The notes beneath the pieces are model-generated. The model saw only the letters and a list, made by a program, of their open reading frames with translations, was not told the origin of the DNA and made no database searches. The position numbers and the translations under genes are program-made. Shown in pieces: positions 24,489 to 33,265 of a stretch of 64,000 nucleotides of DNA. The stretch is taken from the NCBI GenBank assembly GCA_050247155.1, contig JBFWUS010000002.1:1-64000 (forward strand). Direction: 5' to 3'. How positions within the stretch are numbered: the stretch's first letter is position 1; each line of letters begins with the position of its first letter. Origin of the DNA: Mesorhizobium_G sp050247155 (GTDB lineage: Bacteria; Pseudomonadota; Alphaproteobacteria; Rhizobiales; Rhizobiaceae).

Positions 24489-25234
24489 ACCCCCTCGCCC
24501 AGATAGGCGCGCCGCACTTCGGGGTGTTTGCGGATGTCGTCTACACCGCCTGTCGCGATGATGCGGCCATACACAAGCACCGAGATGCGATCGGCCAGCG
24601 CAAACACCGCGTCCATGTCATGCTCGATCAGCAGAATCGGCGCCTCGCCTCGCAGCGGGTCGAGAAAGCGGGTAAGCTCCTTTGAGCCTTCCGGACCCAT
24701 GCCGGCCATCGGCTCGTCAAACAGGAACGCCTTGGCCTGCATGGCCAGCGCGATGGCGATCTCAAGCTTGCGCCGCTCGCCGTGGGACAGCTCCGCTGCG
24801 GTGACGTCCGCGCGGGTGCCGAGCCCGACACGCTCGAGCGCTACGCGCGCGGGGTCAACGAGCGACGCATCGCGCATGACCGGCTTGAAGAAGTGGAAGC
24901 TGGAACCCTGCCCCGCCTGGACGGCGAGCATCACATTACGGAGGGCCGAAAATTCCGGGATCAGCGACGACACCTGGAAGGAACGTCCAAGTCCCAGCCG
25001 AGCGCGCTCGGCGACGTCGAGGCGGCTGACATCCCTGCCGAGGAATTCGACCGTACCGGCATTAGGATGGATCGAGCCGGCGATCTGGTGGATCAGCGTC
25101 GATTTGCCGGCCCCGTTCGGGCCGATCAGGGCGTGGATCTCCCCTGCCCTCAAATCGAGGCTGACGTCATCCGTCGCCTTCAGCGCGCCGAAGGTTTTCA
25201 TGAGATTGCGGACGGCGAGCACCGGGTCAGCCAT
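24485..25234 (-). CDS. livG: Branched-chain amino acid-type ABC transporter ATPase (LivG)
   Basis: The product is 249 aa from ATG 25234; the frame extends to 25294 inside livM, so the internal start is preferred. Walker A is GPNGAGKSTL, signature LSHGERRKLEIAIAL and Walker B AFLFDEPMAGMGPEG. LSHGE replaces the usual LSYG/LSGG, a common LivG variant. It overlaps livM by 8 bp and livF by 4 bp. Confidence 0.88.
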   Translation of the reverse strand: MADPVLAVRNLMKTFGALKATDDVSLDLRAGEIHALIGPNGAGKSTLIHQIAGSIHPNAGTVEFLGRDVSRLDVAERARLGLGRSFQVSSLIPEFSALRNVMLAVQAGQGSSFHFFKPVMRDASLVDPARVALERVGLGTRADVTAAELSHGERRKLEIAIALAMQAKAFLFDEPMAGMGPEGSKELTRFLDPLRGEAPILLIEHDMDAVFALADRISVLVYGRIIATGGVDDIRKHPEVRRAYLGEGV

Positions 25235-26216
25235 GGCGCGCCTTTCCGGCCAGCGCGCCAATAATGCCGCCGCGCGCGAACAGCACGACGCCAAGCAGAA
25301 TCAGCCCGAGGAAGAACTGCCAGCGCTCGGTCAGGCCGCCGAGCAGATATTCGATCAGCACGAACGCCATCGCGCCCGCGACCGGGCCGAAAAGCCGCGC
25401 CGTACCGCCGAGAACGATTAGTACGATCAACTCGCCGGAAATCTGCCAGGACAGCATCGACGGACTGGCGAAGCGGTTGAGGTCGGCATAGAGCGCGCCT
25501 GCCAACGCTGTGAGCATCGCGGAGATAACGAAGGCAGTAAGCCGCACTGGAAACACTTCGATGCCGACCGCCGCTACGCGTCGTTCGTTCTGCCGCGCCG
25601 CCAGCAAGGCCGCCCCGAATCGCGATCCCTGGATGCACCAGAGCAGCAGCAGGGCGACCATCAGGAGAGCGTAACAGAGCAGGAAAAACGACAGCGGATT
25701 TGCCGTGTTGAGGCCCGGCACGCTGGCGCGGACTGCGATCGACAAGCCGTCCTCGCCACCATAGGCCGGCCAGGAGATGGCGAAGTAGTAGATCATCTGC
25801 GCGAACGCGAGCGTGATCATGATGAAATAGACGCCGGAGGTTCTAAGGCTGATTGCGCCGGTGACCAGGGCGACCAGGCCCGCGACGATGATAGCTATCA
25901 GCCATACGACCAAGGCTTGATCGGAGCCGTTGAGCTCGAAGGGCCAGGTCAGCAACGGCGTCATGTTCAGCGCATGCGTCGAGAGGATACCTGCCGCATA
26001 ACCGCCGATCCCGAAGAAGGCCGCATGGCCGAACGAGACAAGCCCGCCCAGGCCGAGAGCGAGGTTGAGACCGACGGCGGCCAAAGCCAACACCACCATG
26101 CGGGTTGCCAGCGTCACATAAAATGTCTCGCCGGCCATCCACGCAATCAAAGGTGCCGCGAGCAGTGTGATGGCCAGTGCGGCGTTGACGACGGTTTCGC
26201 GGGGCATGGCCATCAC
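25227..26216 (-). CDS. livM: Branched-chain amino acid-type ABC transporter permease (LivM)
   Basis: The product is 329 aa with eight or more hydrophobic segments and the LivM motif GLNLALGLGGLVSFGHAAFFGIGGYAAG near residue 50. The coupling region ALLAARQNERRVAAVGIEVFPVRLTAFVISA and GGTARLFGPVAGA follow. A start at the second or fourth codon (MAMPRE, MPRE) is also possible. It overlaps livH by 4 bp. Confidence 0.9.
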   Translation of the reverse strand: MMAMPRETVVNAALAITLLAAPLIAWMAGETFYVTLATRMVVLALAAVGLNLALGLGGLVSFGHAAFFGIGGYAAGILSTHALNMTPLLTWPFELNGSDQALVVWLIAIIVAGLVALVTGAISLRTSGVYFIMITLAFAQMIYYFAISWPAYGGEDGLSIAVRASVPGLNTANPLSFFLLCYALLMVALLLLWCIQGSRFGAALLAARQNERRVAAVGIEVFPVRLTAFVISAMLTALAGALYADLNRFASPSMLSWQISGELIVLIVLGGTARLFGPVAGAMAFVLIEYLLGGLTERWQFFLGLILLGVVLFARGGIIGALAGKARHG

Positions 26217-27133
26217 GTATTCGCCGCGAACAGGCCTTGCGGCCGGAAAGCAAGAATCAAGGCCATGACGATGTAGATCAGCATCGAAGCGACGGCCGCA
26301 CCCGCCGTCGCGCCCTGCGACGGACCAAGCGCCAGCGAGAAGAGCTGCGGCAGGAAGAAGCGTCCGAGAGTGTCGACCAGACCGACCACGATCGCTCCGA
26401 TCAAGGCGCCCTTGATCGAGCCAATCCCCCCGATCACGATGACCACGAAGGCGAGGATCAGGACCGGTTCCCCCATGCCGACCTGGACCGATTGCAACGC
26501 GCCGACGAGCGCCCCGGCAAGCCCGGCAAGGGCCGCGCCGAGTGCAAACACCAGCGTGTAAAGCGTTCGGATATCGACTCCCAGCGCGCCGATCATCTGG
26601 CGGTCGGATTGGCCGGCGCGGATGCGCATGCCAAGTCGTGTTTTCGAAATCAGCAGGTAGAGGCCGATTGCGACCAGGACGCCGACGGCTATGATCGCCA
26701 ATCGATAGAGCGGATAGCGCACTCCTCCCGGCAGGTCGACCGCGCCGGCTAATAGCGGCGGTATATCCAGATAGAGCGGGAAGGAGCCAAACAGCCAGCG
26801 CGTGCCTTCTGAAAGGATCAGGATCAAGGCAAAAGTCGCCAGCACCTGGTCGAGATGATCGCGATCATAGAGCCTGCGCACGACCAGCAACTCGATAATC
26901 GCCCCGGCAGCGGCAGCGGCAGCCAGGCTCGCGATCAATCCCAGCCAGAAGGACCCGCTCCAGGCAGCCATGAATGCGCAGGCGAAGGCTCCAATCATGT
27001 AAAGCGAGCCATGTGCCAGGTTGATTAGCCCCATCACGCCGAAAATCAGGGTTAAGCCGGCGGCCATCAGGAAAAGCATCACGCCGAACTGAAGGCCGTT
27101 GAGGATTTGCTCGATGAGAAGGGCGGCTGACAT
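26213..27133 (-). CDS. livH: Branched-chain amino acid-type ABC transporter permease (LivH)
   Basis: The product is 306 aa. LivH-specific sequence LTLIFGVMGLINLAHGSLYMIGAF lies near residues 27-50, and GGIGSIKGALIGAIVVGLVDTLGR toward the C-terminus. Multiple membrane spans are evident. It is separated by 6 bp from the toxin gene upstream, so transcription probably runs in from the toxin-antitoxin pair or from livK. Confidence 0.9.
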   Translation of the reverse strand: MSAALLIEQILNGLQFGVMLFLMAAGLTLIFGVMGLINLAHGSLYMIGAFACAFMAAWSGSFWLGLIASLAAAAAAGAIIELLVVRRLYDRDHLDQVLATFALILILSEGTRWLFGSFPLYLDIPPLLAGAVDLPGGVRYPLYRLAIIAVGVLVAIGLYLLISKTRLGMRIRAGQSDRQMIGALGVDIRTLYTLVFALGAALAGLAGALVGALQSVQVGMGEPVLILAFVVIVIGGIGSIKGALIGAIVVGLVDTLGRFFLPQLFSLALGPSQGATAGAAVASMLIYIVMALILAFRPQGLFAANT

Positions 27134-27139
27134 TGGTCG

Positions 27140-27436
27140 CTATTTTAGAGATCCAGGTCGAGACGGCGGCCAGTTCTGAGCGCCATGAAGTAAACGTAGA
27201 AGAACAACTAATCCGTTTGCCGAATAGACAACGACATATGGCGTCCTCGGAATTGCCAATTCTCGAGTGCCACGCACGCGGCCTTTGCGACCAAGATGTG
27301 GAAATTCTTGCAGCTGGCGGACATGTCGCTCGATTTCGAGAGCCATGGCCTTGGCGGCCGTCGGGTTTTGATTTGCGATGTAGTCCAGTATCCTGTCGAA
27401 ATCCTCGTCATATTGGCGGCCGCGCATCAACTGCAT
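27140..27436 (-). CDS. RelE/ParE-family toxin
   Basis: The product is 98 aa; a start at codon 4 (MRGRQYDED) is also possible. The ParE/RelE pattern is YDEDFDRILDYIANQNPTAAKAM, HVRQLQEFPHLGRKGRVRGTRELAIPRTPYVVVY, then LRLLHGAQNWP. ParE proteins poison gyrase and RelE proteins cut ribosome-bound mRNA; the HGAQNWP ending favours the ParE side. It lies 3 bp after the antitoxin gene. It probably contributes to replicon stability and sits within the liv operon. Confidence 0.88.
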   Translation of the reverse strand: MQLMRGRQYDEDFDRILDYIANQNPTAAKAMALEIERHVRQLQEFPHLGRKGRVRGTRELAIPRTPYVVVYSANGLVVLLRLLHGAQNWPPSRPGSLK

Positions 27437-27439
27437 GGA

Positions 27440-27922
27440 TTAACCGTTGCCTTGTGCAATTCGTTTTTCCAGGGCTGCAACCTTCTTCGCGAGCGAGGCC
27501 TCCCATTCGTCCTCTCCGATCAGTCTGTTTGTGCCATCCTTGAGCCCATCAAGCGCCTCCTGTACCTGGGCGCGAAACCAGGCATCGTGCTCGGCTGCCT
27601 CACGCAATCGACGCTGACGCTCGGCAGTGTCAGGGCGCTTACGTGCGGTCGCTGATACGTCCAGTTCACCCATATCCACCTCGAAACGTTCGACGCCGAG
27701 CTCGTTCTGGATGAAAGTTGCCGCCGTGTTCAGATTGCGCCAAAGGCGCATGCGCCGTGAGCGTTGCGCGGCGATCGCGCGGGCCTGCGCGCCATACCTG
27801 ACGACAACGGCGTATCCGCCAGGCTGCCCCAGCACGACAGCCCCCTTGATCGCCTTGGCCTCAACCAGGCCGCGCACAGCTTTCCCGTCAATGGTTTCGG
27901 GGACAGTAGCTTGGGGTTTCAT
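27440..27922 (-). CDS. Antitoxin, apparent fusion of a ParC-type partition-associated domain and a ParD-like tail
   Basis: The product is 160 aa, about twice the usual ParD length. Residues 1-75 (AVRGLVEAKAIKGAVVLGQPGGYAVVVRYG, ARAIAAQRSRRMRLWRNLNTAATFI, VERFEVDMGELD) resemble the small ParC-type partition-associated proteins seen on some plasmids. Residues 90-125 (ERQRRLREAAEHDAWFRAQVQEALDGL) look like the toxin-binding helix of ParD antitoxins. It precedes the ParE-like gene. I am confident of the antitoxin role and less so of the family name of the first half. Confidence 0.7.
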   Translation of the reverse strand: MKPQATVPETIDGKAVRGLVEAKAIKGAVVLGQPGGYAVVVRYGAQARAIAAQRSRRMRLWRNLNTAATFIQNELGVERFEVDMGELDVSATARKRPDTAERQRRLREAAEHDAWFRAQVQEALDGLKDGTNRLIGEDEWEASLAKKVAALEKRIAQGNG

Positions 27923-27985
27923 GGACAGCTCCGATGCGGCGCGATTATCAGATGATCGCGCCGCATTGTCCAGATAATTGCAAGC

Positions 27986-29122
27986 CTATTTCAGCGGACA
28001 ATCCTTTGCATAGGCGTCGCTGTGGTCGGTAAAAGCGGTGCCGACGATCTTGTTGGTCAGGACGTCGCCTTCCTTGATCACCTCACGCACATAGAGGTCC
28101 TGGATCGGGTGCTGGTTGGTGTTGAACTTGAACTTGCCGCGCACCGACTGGAAGTCGGCGGCCTTCAGCGCGGCGCGGAATGCATCCGCATCCTTCACAC
28201 TCGCCTTGCCGGCCGCGGCGACGATCAGGTTTGCCGTGTCATAGGCCTGCGCGGCATAGATCGACGGCAGGCGATTGTATTCTTTCTGGAAGGTCTCCAC
28301 GAAGGTTTTGTTGGCCGGATTATCGAGATCCTTCGACCAGGACGCCGAGTTCTTGGCGCCGAGCGCCGCATCGCCGATCGCGCCGAGCACATCCTGGCTG
28401 AAGGAGAAGCCTGGACCCATGAGCGGAATGCCGACACCCGACTGGGCGTATTGTTTGACGAAGGCAATGCCCATGCCGCCAGGCAGGAAGAAGAACACCG
28501 AATCGGCGCCGGAACTGCGGATCTGAGCTATTTCGGCCGCGTAATCAGTCTGGCCGAGTTTGGTGTAGACCTCGCCGGCGAGGTCGCCCTTGTAGTAGCG
28601 CTTGAAGCCATTCAGCGAGTCGGTGCCGGCCGGATAGTTGGGGGCCATGATGAAGACCTTCTTCATGCCTTGCTTGGTGGCGTATTCGCCCATCGCTTCA
28701 TGAAAATTGTCGTTCTGGTAGGCGACGTTGAAATAGTTCTGATCGCACTTCGCGCCGGCCAGCGGCGACGGACCGGCGTTCACCGACAGATAGAACTTGC
28801 CCTGCCCTACCGCGTTCGGCACGACGGCCATGGCGAGGTTCGACCAAATGATGCCGGTCAAGATGTCGACTTTGTCGGACTGGATCATCTTGTCGGCGAT
28901 CTGAACGGCCAGTTCCGGCTTCATTGCGTCGTCCTCGGTGACGACCTCGATCTCCTTGTTGCCGGAATTCTTGATGGCCAGCATGAAGCCGTCGCGTGCA
29001 TCGACGCCCAGCCCGGCGCCGCCGCCGGAAAGCGTCGTGATCATGCCGATCTTGACCGGTTCGGCCATGGCGGCCGTCGATATGGCAAAGGCTGCAAGGC
29101 TCGCGGCGATAATCCGATTCAT
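27986..29122 (-). CDS. ABC transporter substrate-binding protein (LivK type)
   Basis: The product is 378 aa with signal peptide MNRIIAASLAAFAISTAAMAE. The mature part is PBP-I type: PVKIGMITTLSGGGAGLGVDARDGFMLA, IIWSNLAMAVVPNAV, KKVFIMAPNYPAGTDSLNGFKRYY, FFFLPGGMGIAFVKQYAQSGV. It is probably the binding protein for livHMGF downstream, from which it is separated by the toxin-antitoxin pair. Family members bind branched amino acids, amides, or aromatic acids in some rhizobia. Confidence 0.9.
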   Translation of the reverse strand: MNRIIAASLAAFAISTAAMAEPVKIGMITTLSGGGAGLGVDARDGFMLAIKNSGNKEIEVVTEDDAMKPELAVQIADKMIQSDKVDILTGIIWSNLAMAVVPNAVGQGKFYLSVNAGPSPLAGAKCDQNYFNVAYQNDNFHEAMGEYATKQGMKKVFIMAPNYPAGTDSLNGFKRYYKGDLAGEVYTKLGQTDYAAEIAQIRSSGADSVFFFLPGGMGIAFVKQYAQSGVGIPLMGPGFSFSQDVLGAIGDAALGAKNSASWSKDLDNPANKTFVETFQKEYNRLPSIYAAQAYDTANLIVAAAGKASVKDADAFRAALKAADFQSVRGKFKFNTNQHPIQDLYVREVIKEGDVLTNKIVGTAFTDHSDAYAKDCPLK

Positions 29123-29625
29123 GATGTTCCTCCCTGTGCGTTAGTTCGCGGTCTGTCGTTGGGGCGAGACTTGCATGCACCGGAAACTATTTCAAGCCTG
29201 AAGCAATGGAGACGTGAGCCGCGCGCGAACTGCCATCAGATGCCGATGCGAATGTGGCACCTCAGCCCGATTTACGGCGGTAAAGTTTCTCGCCTCTCGC
29301 TCGACAGCATGGTTTATCGCGGGAATAGACGCGTGCCCGCAAGGTTGGAAGACAACGGTCGAAACACAGTCGGCAACCCCGCGAGGTTGAATGCAGACAG
29401 TCGTCGCGGTATCGGTCGCGGCGTTCGGAGACGCCAGGGCTAACCGCCGGAATCCATTCCGGAGCTGTTACAATGTCGTGAGTCGAAGGAAGTGGTGATC
29501 GCGACCCACGCCGGCCGTTAACCTTCTGTTAACCCAAAATTCCTTGCCGACTCGTTCGAATCGGCGCTAACTGGCGGTTATTGTGCTGCTCGTTGTGAAA
29601 AAGCGCCAGTTCGGTATCACTGATC
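29123..29625. promoter_or_regulatory. 503-bp divergent region upstream of repABC
   Basis: No convincing gene is seen between the binding-protein gene and repA. At 29517-29533 GTTAACCTTCTGTTAAC forms an inverted repeat with 6-bp arms, about 95 bp before repA, in a position where RepA/RepB-autoregulated repABC promoters have operators. The sequence around 29530-29590 is the most AT-rich part. The start point of repABC transcription was not identified with confidence. Confidence 0.45.
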
Positions 29626-30828
29626 ATGAACATTGCACCGCGTCTGCCGGCTTTCGAGTTCGACGACAAGATCCTCGAACAGGGCACGGAGATCTCGCGC
29701 CGGCTGAATCAGCTCCGGCTGGAGAAATTTCCGCCGAACGCGAAGAAGACACTGCGCGCCTTCTCCATGGCCGAAGTGGCTCATTATCTCGGCGTCTCGC
29801 AAAATAATCTGAAGCGTCTGCACCTGGAAGGCAGGGGCCCCTCCCCCGACCAGGGTCAATCCGGACGTCGCAGCTATTCGGCCGAGCAGATGCTTGAGCT
29901 CAGGCAATTTCTTGATCGGCATGGCCGCACCGAGGTCAAGAAATATGTTCCGCACCGCAAGGAAGGCGACCGGCTGCAGGTGATCGCAGTCGTCAACTTC
30001 AAGGGTGGCAGCGGCAAGACGACGACGGCGGCGCATCTGGCACAATATCTGGCCTTGACCGGACACCGGACGCTGGCGATCGATCTCGATCCGCAAGCCT
30101 CGCTCTCGGCGCTGCATGGCTTTCAGCCGGAGCTGGACCAGAACCTCTCGCTATACGAGACGCTGCGCTATGACGATGAGCGGCGGCCAATCGCCGATAT
30201 CATCATGCCGACCAATTTTCCCGGGCTGGATATCGTCCCGGCCAATTTGGAACTGCAGGAGTATGAATACGACACGCCGCTCGCGATGCAAGATCGAGGC
30301 AACAGCGCCGGCAGGCAGTTCTTTACACGTATCGCGGCGTCGCTGAACGAGGTCGACGACCGGTACGATGTCGTTGTCGTCGATTGCCCGCCGCAACTCG
30401 GCTATCTGACGCTGACCGCCTTGTCGGCGGCCACCGCCGTGCTGATCACCGTGCACCCGCAGATGCTCGACCTCATGTCGATGAGCCAGTTTCTGCTGAT
30501 GCTCGGCGGCATCCTGAAGACCGTGAAGAACGCCGGCGCCGAGATCAAGCTCGATTGGTTCCGTTATCTAATCACGCGCTATGAGCCCACCGACATCCCG
30601 CAGGCGCAGATGGTCGGGTTCATGCAGTCGATGCTGGCTGGTCAGATCCTCGGTAATCCGATGCTGAAGTCGACGGCGATTTCCGATGCCGGCCTGACCA
30701 AGCAGACGCTCTACGAGGTCGAAAAATCGGCTTTCACGCGCAGCACCTACGAACGCGCGATGGAATCGCTCGATGCGGTCAATGGCGAAATAGTCGAGCT
30801 GATTCACCGTGCATGGGGCAGGGCATGA
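29626..30828 (+). CDS. repA: Plasmid partitioning protein RepA (ParA ATPase)
   Basis: The product is 400 aa, the usual RepA length. An N-terminal HTH/MerR-like part (FSMAEVAHYLGVSQNNLKRLHLEGRGPSP, residues 45-75) binds its operator. The deviant Walker A NFKGGSGKTTTAAHLAQY is at about 124-141, the A' motif LAIDLDPQASLS follows, and Walker B is DVVVVDCPPQLG. It drives plasmid segregation together with RepB on parS and represses the operon. repA, repB and repC run in the standard order. Confidence 0.96.
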   Translation: MNIAPRLPAFEFDDKILEQGTEISRRLNQLRLEKFPPNAKKTLRAFSMAEVAHYLGVSQNNLKRLHLEGRGPSPDQGQSGRRSYSAEQMLELRQFLDRHGRTEVKKYVPHRKEGDRLQVIAVVNFKGGSGKTTTAAHLAQYLALTGHRTLAIDLDPQASLSALHGFQPELDQNLSLYETLRYDDERRPIADIIMPTNFPGLDIVPANLELQEYEYDTPLAMQDRGNSAGRQFFTRIAASLNEVDDRYDVVVVDCPPQLGYLTLTALSAATAVLITVHPQMLDLMSMSQFLLMLGGILKTVKNAGAEIKLDWFRYLITRYEPTDIPQAQMVGFMQSMLAGQILGNPMLKSTAISDAGLTKQTLYEVEKSAFTRSTYERAMESLDAVNGEIVELIHRAWGRA

Positions 30829-30835
30829 GCCGGCG

Positions 30836-30851
30836 GTTTACTGCAGTAAAA
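30836..30851. promoter_or_regulatory. parS: parS-like centromere between repA and repB
   Basis: GTTTACTGCAGTAAAA contains the perfect palindrome TTTACTGCAGTAAA (30837-30850). It fits the repABC parS consensus GTTNNCNGCNGNNAAC except for the last base. The repA-repB gap is a common parS location. It should be the RepB binding site. Confidence 0.8.
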
Positions 30852-30898
30852 TTTACGCTGTCGGGCCGTCAGGGTCGGCTGGACGGCATGGAGAATAG

Positions 30899-31849
30899 AT
30901 GATGGCGAGGAAGGATATCTTCCAGCGTGTGATGAACCCGGTATCGCCGGCGGAGCCGGTCGAGAACCCGGCCGGCTATGTCGCGCGCAGCGCCTCTCGT
31001 TCGATCATGCAATCATTCGAGGAACTGTCCAAAAGCTCAATCGTGGAACTGGAACCGGATCTGGTCGATACGTCTTTCATCGCGGATCGGCTGGAGGAGG
31101 AGGGGGCGGAGTTCCGCGAACTGGTCGAGGCCATCAAACTGCGCGGCCAGGATACGCCCATCCTGGTGCGGCCACATCCTGATAAGCCGGGACGATATCA
31201 GGTAGTCTTCGGGCATCGCCGGCTGCGAGCGGCGCGGGAACTCGGCCGCAAAGTCAAGGCCGTCGTCAAGGCGATGCCGGACCGCGACCATGTCATCGCG
31301 CAGGGCCAGGAAAACGCGGCGCGGGCGAACCTGTCGTTCATCGAGCGCACCTTGTTCGCCAACGCCATTCTCGCCCAGGGCCATTCGAGCGAGACTGTGC
31401 GTGACGCGCTCGGCATCGACGAGACCACTTTTTCAAAGATGCGGTCGGTGGCCGGTAATATTCCGGCCGATGTGATCCGTGCGATCGGCCCGGCCAAAAA
31501 CACCGGACGCGACCGCTGGTGGCAATTGTCGAAATTGATCGAACAGGCTGACCGAAACGCCGGGAACGGTCTCATCGCGACGCCTGAATTCTGGGCTGCC
31601 GAGAGCGACCGGCGGTTCTCGATGCTATTCGACGCGCTAACGACAGTCGGACAGCCGCGTAAGGCGAAAGCCGAACGAAGCCAAAGCTGGGGCGCGCCGG
31701 ACAAGGCTGTCCGGGCCAAGATTTTGGACGACGGCAAGTCTTTTACGCTGGCCTTCAAGGCCAAGGACGCGGCGCGTTTCGGCGCTTTTGTTTCAGGCAA
31801 TCTGGACCGCCTCTACGAGGCGTTCCGGCAGGCTGAAAAGGATAAATGA
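30899..31849 (+). CDS. repB: Plasmid partitioning protein RepB (ParB family)
   Basis: The product is 316 aa. The ParB N-terminal nuclease-like fold includes LRGQDTPILVRPHPDKPGRYQVVFGHRRLRAARELG (residues about 82-117; the GHRR box is the CTP-binding motif). Then QENAARANLSFIERTLFANAI and the HTH VRDALGIDETTFSKMRSVAGNIP follow. It binds parS and bridges plasmid DNA to RepA. Two consecutive ATG codons (30899 and 30902) are possible starts. Confidence 0.95.
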   Translation: MMARKDIFQRVMNPVSPAEPVENPAGYVARSASRSIMQSFEELSKSSIVELEPDLVDTSFIADRLEEEGAEFRELVEAIKLRGQDTPILVRPHPDKPGRYQVVFGHRRLRAARELGRKVKAVVKAMPDRDHVIAQGQENAARANLSFIERTLFANAILAQGHSSETVRDALGIDETTFSKMRSVAGNIPADVIRAIGPAKNTGRDRWWQLSKLIEQADRNAGNGLIATPEFWAAESDRRFSMLFDALTTVGQPRKAKAERSQSWGAPDKAVRAKILDDGKSFTLAFKAKDAARFGAFVSGNLDRLYEAFRQAEKDK

Positions 31850-31864
31850 GGAGAAAGCAGCAAA

Positions 31865-31915
31865 AGAAAAAGGCCCCCGAACGTCACCGCGCGGAAGCCC
31901 TTCTCATCTGTAGCA
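31865..31915 (-). ncRNA. Antisense counter-transcribed RNA of repABC (ctRNA/incA)
   Basis: In the 160-bp repB-repC gap, the minus strand shows a strong promoter: TTGACA (31950-31945), 17-bp spacer, GATTCT (31927-31922). About 40 nt further is a hairpin (GGCTTCCG pairing with CGGGGGCC, two G-U pairs) followed by a T-run, a Rho-independent terminator ending about 31865. The expected RNA is about 50 nt, the usual ctRNA size. Such RNAs block repC translation and set copy number and incompatibility. Confidence 0.82.
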
Positions 31916-32009
31916 AGAACGAGAATCGCATCTCCGCGAATCAGTGTCAAGCGTAAGTGGCGCCGTTTCGGCGAGCAGGTTTCTTTTGCCTTTGAAAAGG
32001 TGAAGGAAA

Positions 32010-33257
32010 ATGGAGAGTTCGATCTCGACGACGCCTTTCGGGCGGCGAAGGTTGTCGTTCGCCATGTTGGCAGGGCAGGCGACCGCGAAGGAATGTGCGG
32101 CTGATGCACGGGCCGACAAGTGGAAGTTGCTTCGCGCGGTGTGCGAGGCAAAGACCGTGATCGGCGCGACGGACAGGGCGCTGACGGTGCTCTCGGCGCT
32201 GCTGAGCTTTTATCCGGATACGGAACTGTCGGGCGAGGGCAGCCTGGTGGTGTTTCCGTCGAACCAGCAACTCTCCTTGCGGGCGCATGGCATGGCGCCG
32301 GCGACGCTCAGGCGGCATCTGGCGGTGCTGGTGGAGTGCGGCCTGGTTGTGCGCCGCGACAGCCCGAACGGCAAGCGCTTTGCGCGCAAGGGGCAGGGGG
32401 GCGACATCGAGCAGGCTTTTGGGTTCGACCTGTCGCCACTGTTGGCGCGCGCCGAAGAGTTCGAAAAACTGGCGGAGGAAGTGCGGGCCGAGCGACGGGC
32501 GCTGCAGCTAACCCGGGAGCGCATGACGCTCTACCGGCGCGACATCGCCAAGATGATCGCTTTCGGCCTGGAGGAAGGCATCGCTGCCGACTGGGAGGGG
32601 TTTCACGTGCGCTACCGCACGATTGTGCTCGCCATTCCCCGTACGGCCAAGCGTGCGGAACTGGAGCCGATAGGATCGGAACTGAAGCTGCTTGCCTTGG
32701 CCATCCGCAAGCTATTGGGTTCACGTGTTAAAACACAGAATTCAAACGCCAATGAGTCTCAAACTGAGCGCCACCAACATAATTCAAATCCAAACTCCAA
32801 TTTTGAATCTGAACCTCGCTCTGAAAAAGAGCTGGGCAACGCCGCTCTACCCAAAACAGAACCCATAGAGCCTGCAGAACCGAGCCAAAAACCTTTTGCG
32901 CCAAAACCACCCACCGGCTATCCACTCGGCCTCGTGCTGCGCGCCTGTCCCGACATCGCCGATTACGCCCGCGATGGCATCTCGACCTGGGAGGGCCTTG
33001 TTCAGACCGCCAATCTGGTCCGCGCCGCGCTCGGCGTCAGTCCAGACGCCTGGCATCAGGCTTGCGAGGTGATGGGCGACATCGACGCGGCGATTGTCGT
33101 GGCAGCCATCCTGCAACGCTCCGACCACATCTCCAGCGCCGGCGGCTATCTGCGGGCGCTGACCGACAAGGCGAGTGCGGGCGAGTTTTCTCTGGGGCCT
33201 GTGCTGATGGCGCTTCTCAGGGCGCGAGGCCGATCCAATGAGGCGAAGGCCGGATGA
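32010..33257 (+). CDS. repC: Replication initiator RepC
   Basis: The product is 415 aa, standard length. The N-terminal winged-helix domain (FGRRRLSFAMLAGQ, DRALTVLSALLSFYP, SLVVFPSNQQLSLRAHGMAPATLRRHLAVLVECGLVVRRDSPNGKRF) binds the origin, which lies inside the gene in this family. The C-terminal domain contains ISTWEGLVQTANLVRAALGVSPDAWHQA and ISSAGGYLRALTDKA. The ATG lies behind GAAGGAAA and downstream of the ctRNA target. Confidence 0.96.
   Translation: MESSISTTPFGRRRLSFAMLAGQATAKECAADARADKWKLLRAVCEAKTVIGATDRALTVLSALLSFYPDTELSGEGSLVVFPSNQQLSLRAHGMAPATLRRHLAVLVECGLVVRRDSPNGKRFARKGQGGDIEQAFGFDLSPLLARAEEFEKLAEEVRAERRALQLTRERMTLYRRDIAKMIAFGLEEGIAADWEGFHVRYRTIVLAIPRTAKRAELEPIGSELKLLALAIRKLLGSRVKTQNSNANESQTERHQHNSNPNSNFESEPRSEKELGNAALPKTEPIEPAEPSQKPFAPKPPTGYPLGLVLRACPDIADYARDGISTWEGLVQTANLVRAALGVSPDAWHQACEVMGDIDAAIVVAAILQRSDHISSAGGYLRALTDKASAGEFSLGPVLMALLRARGRSNEAKAG
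32725..32880. other. oriV: AT-rich stretch in repC, probable oriV
   Basis: This section of repC is clearly richer in A and T than its surroundings and encodes a low-complexity linker rich in Asn, Gln and Ser between the two RepC domains. In studied repABC plasmids the replication origin is an AT-rich region in the middle of repC. The assignment rests on that precedent and base composition. Confidence 0.6.
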
Positions 33258-33265
33258 AAGGCCGA

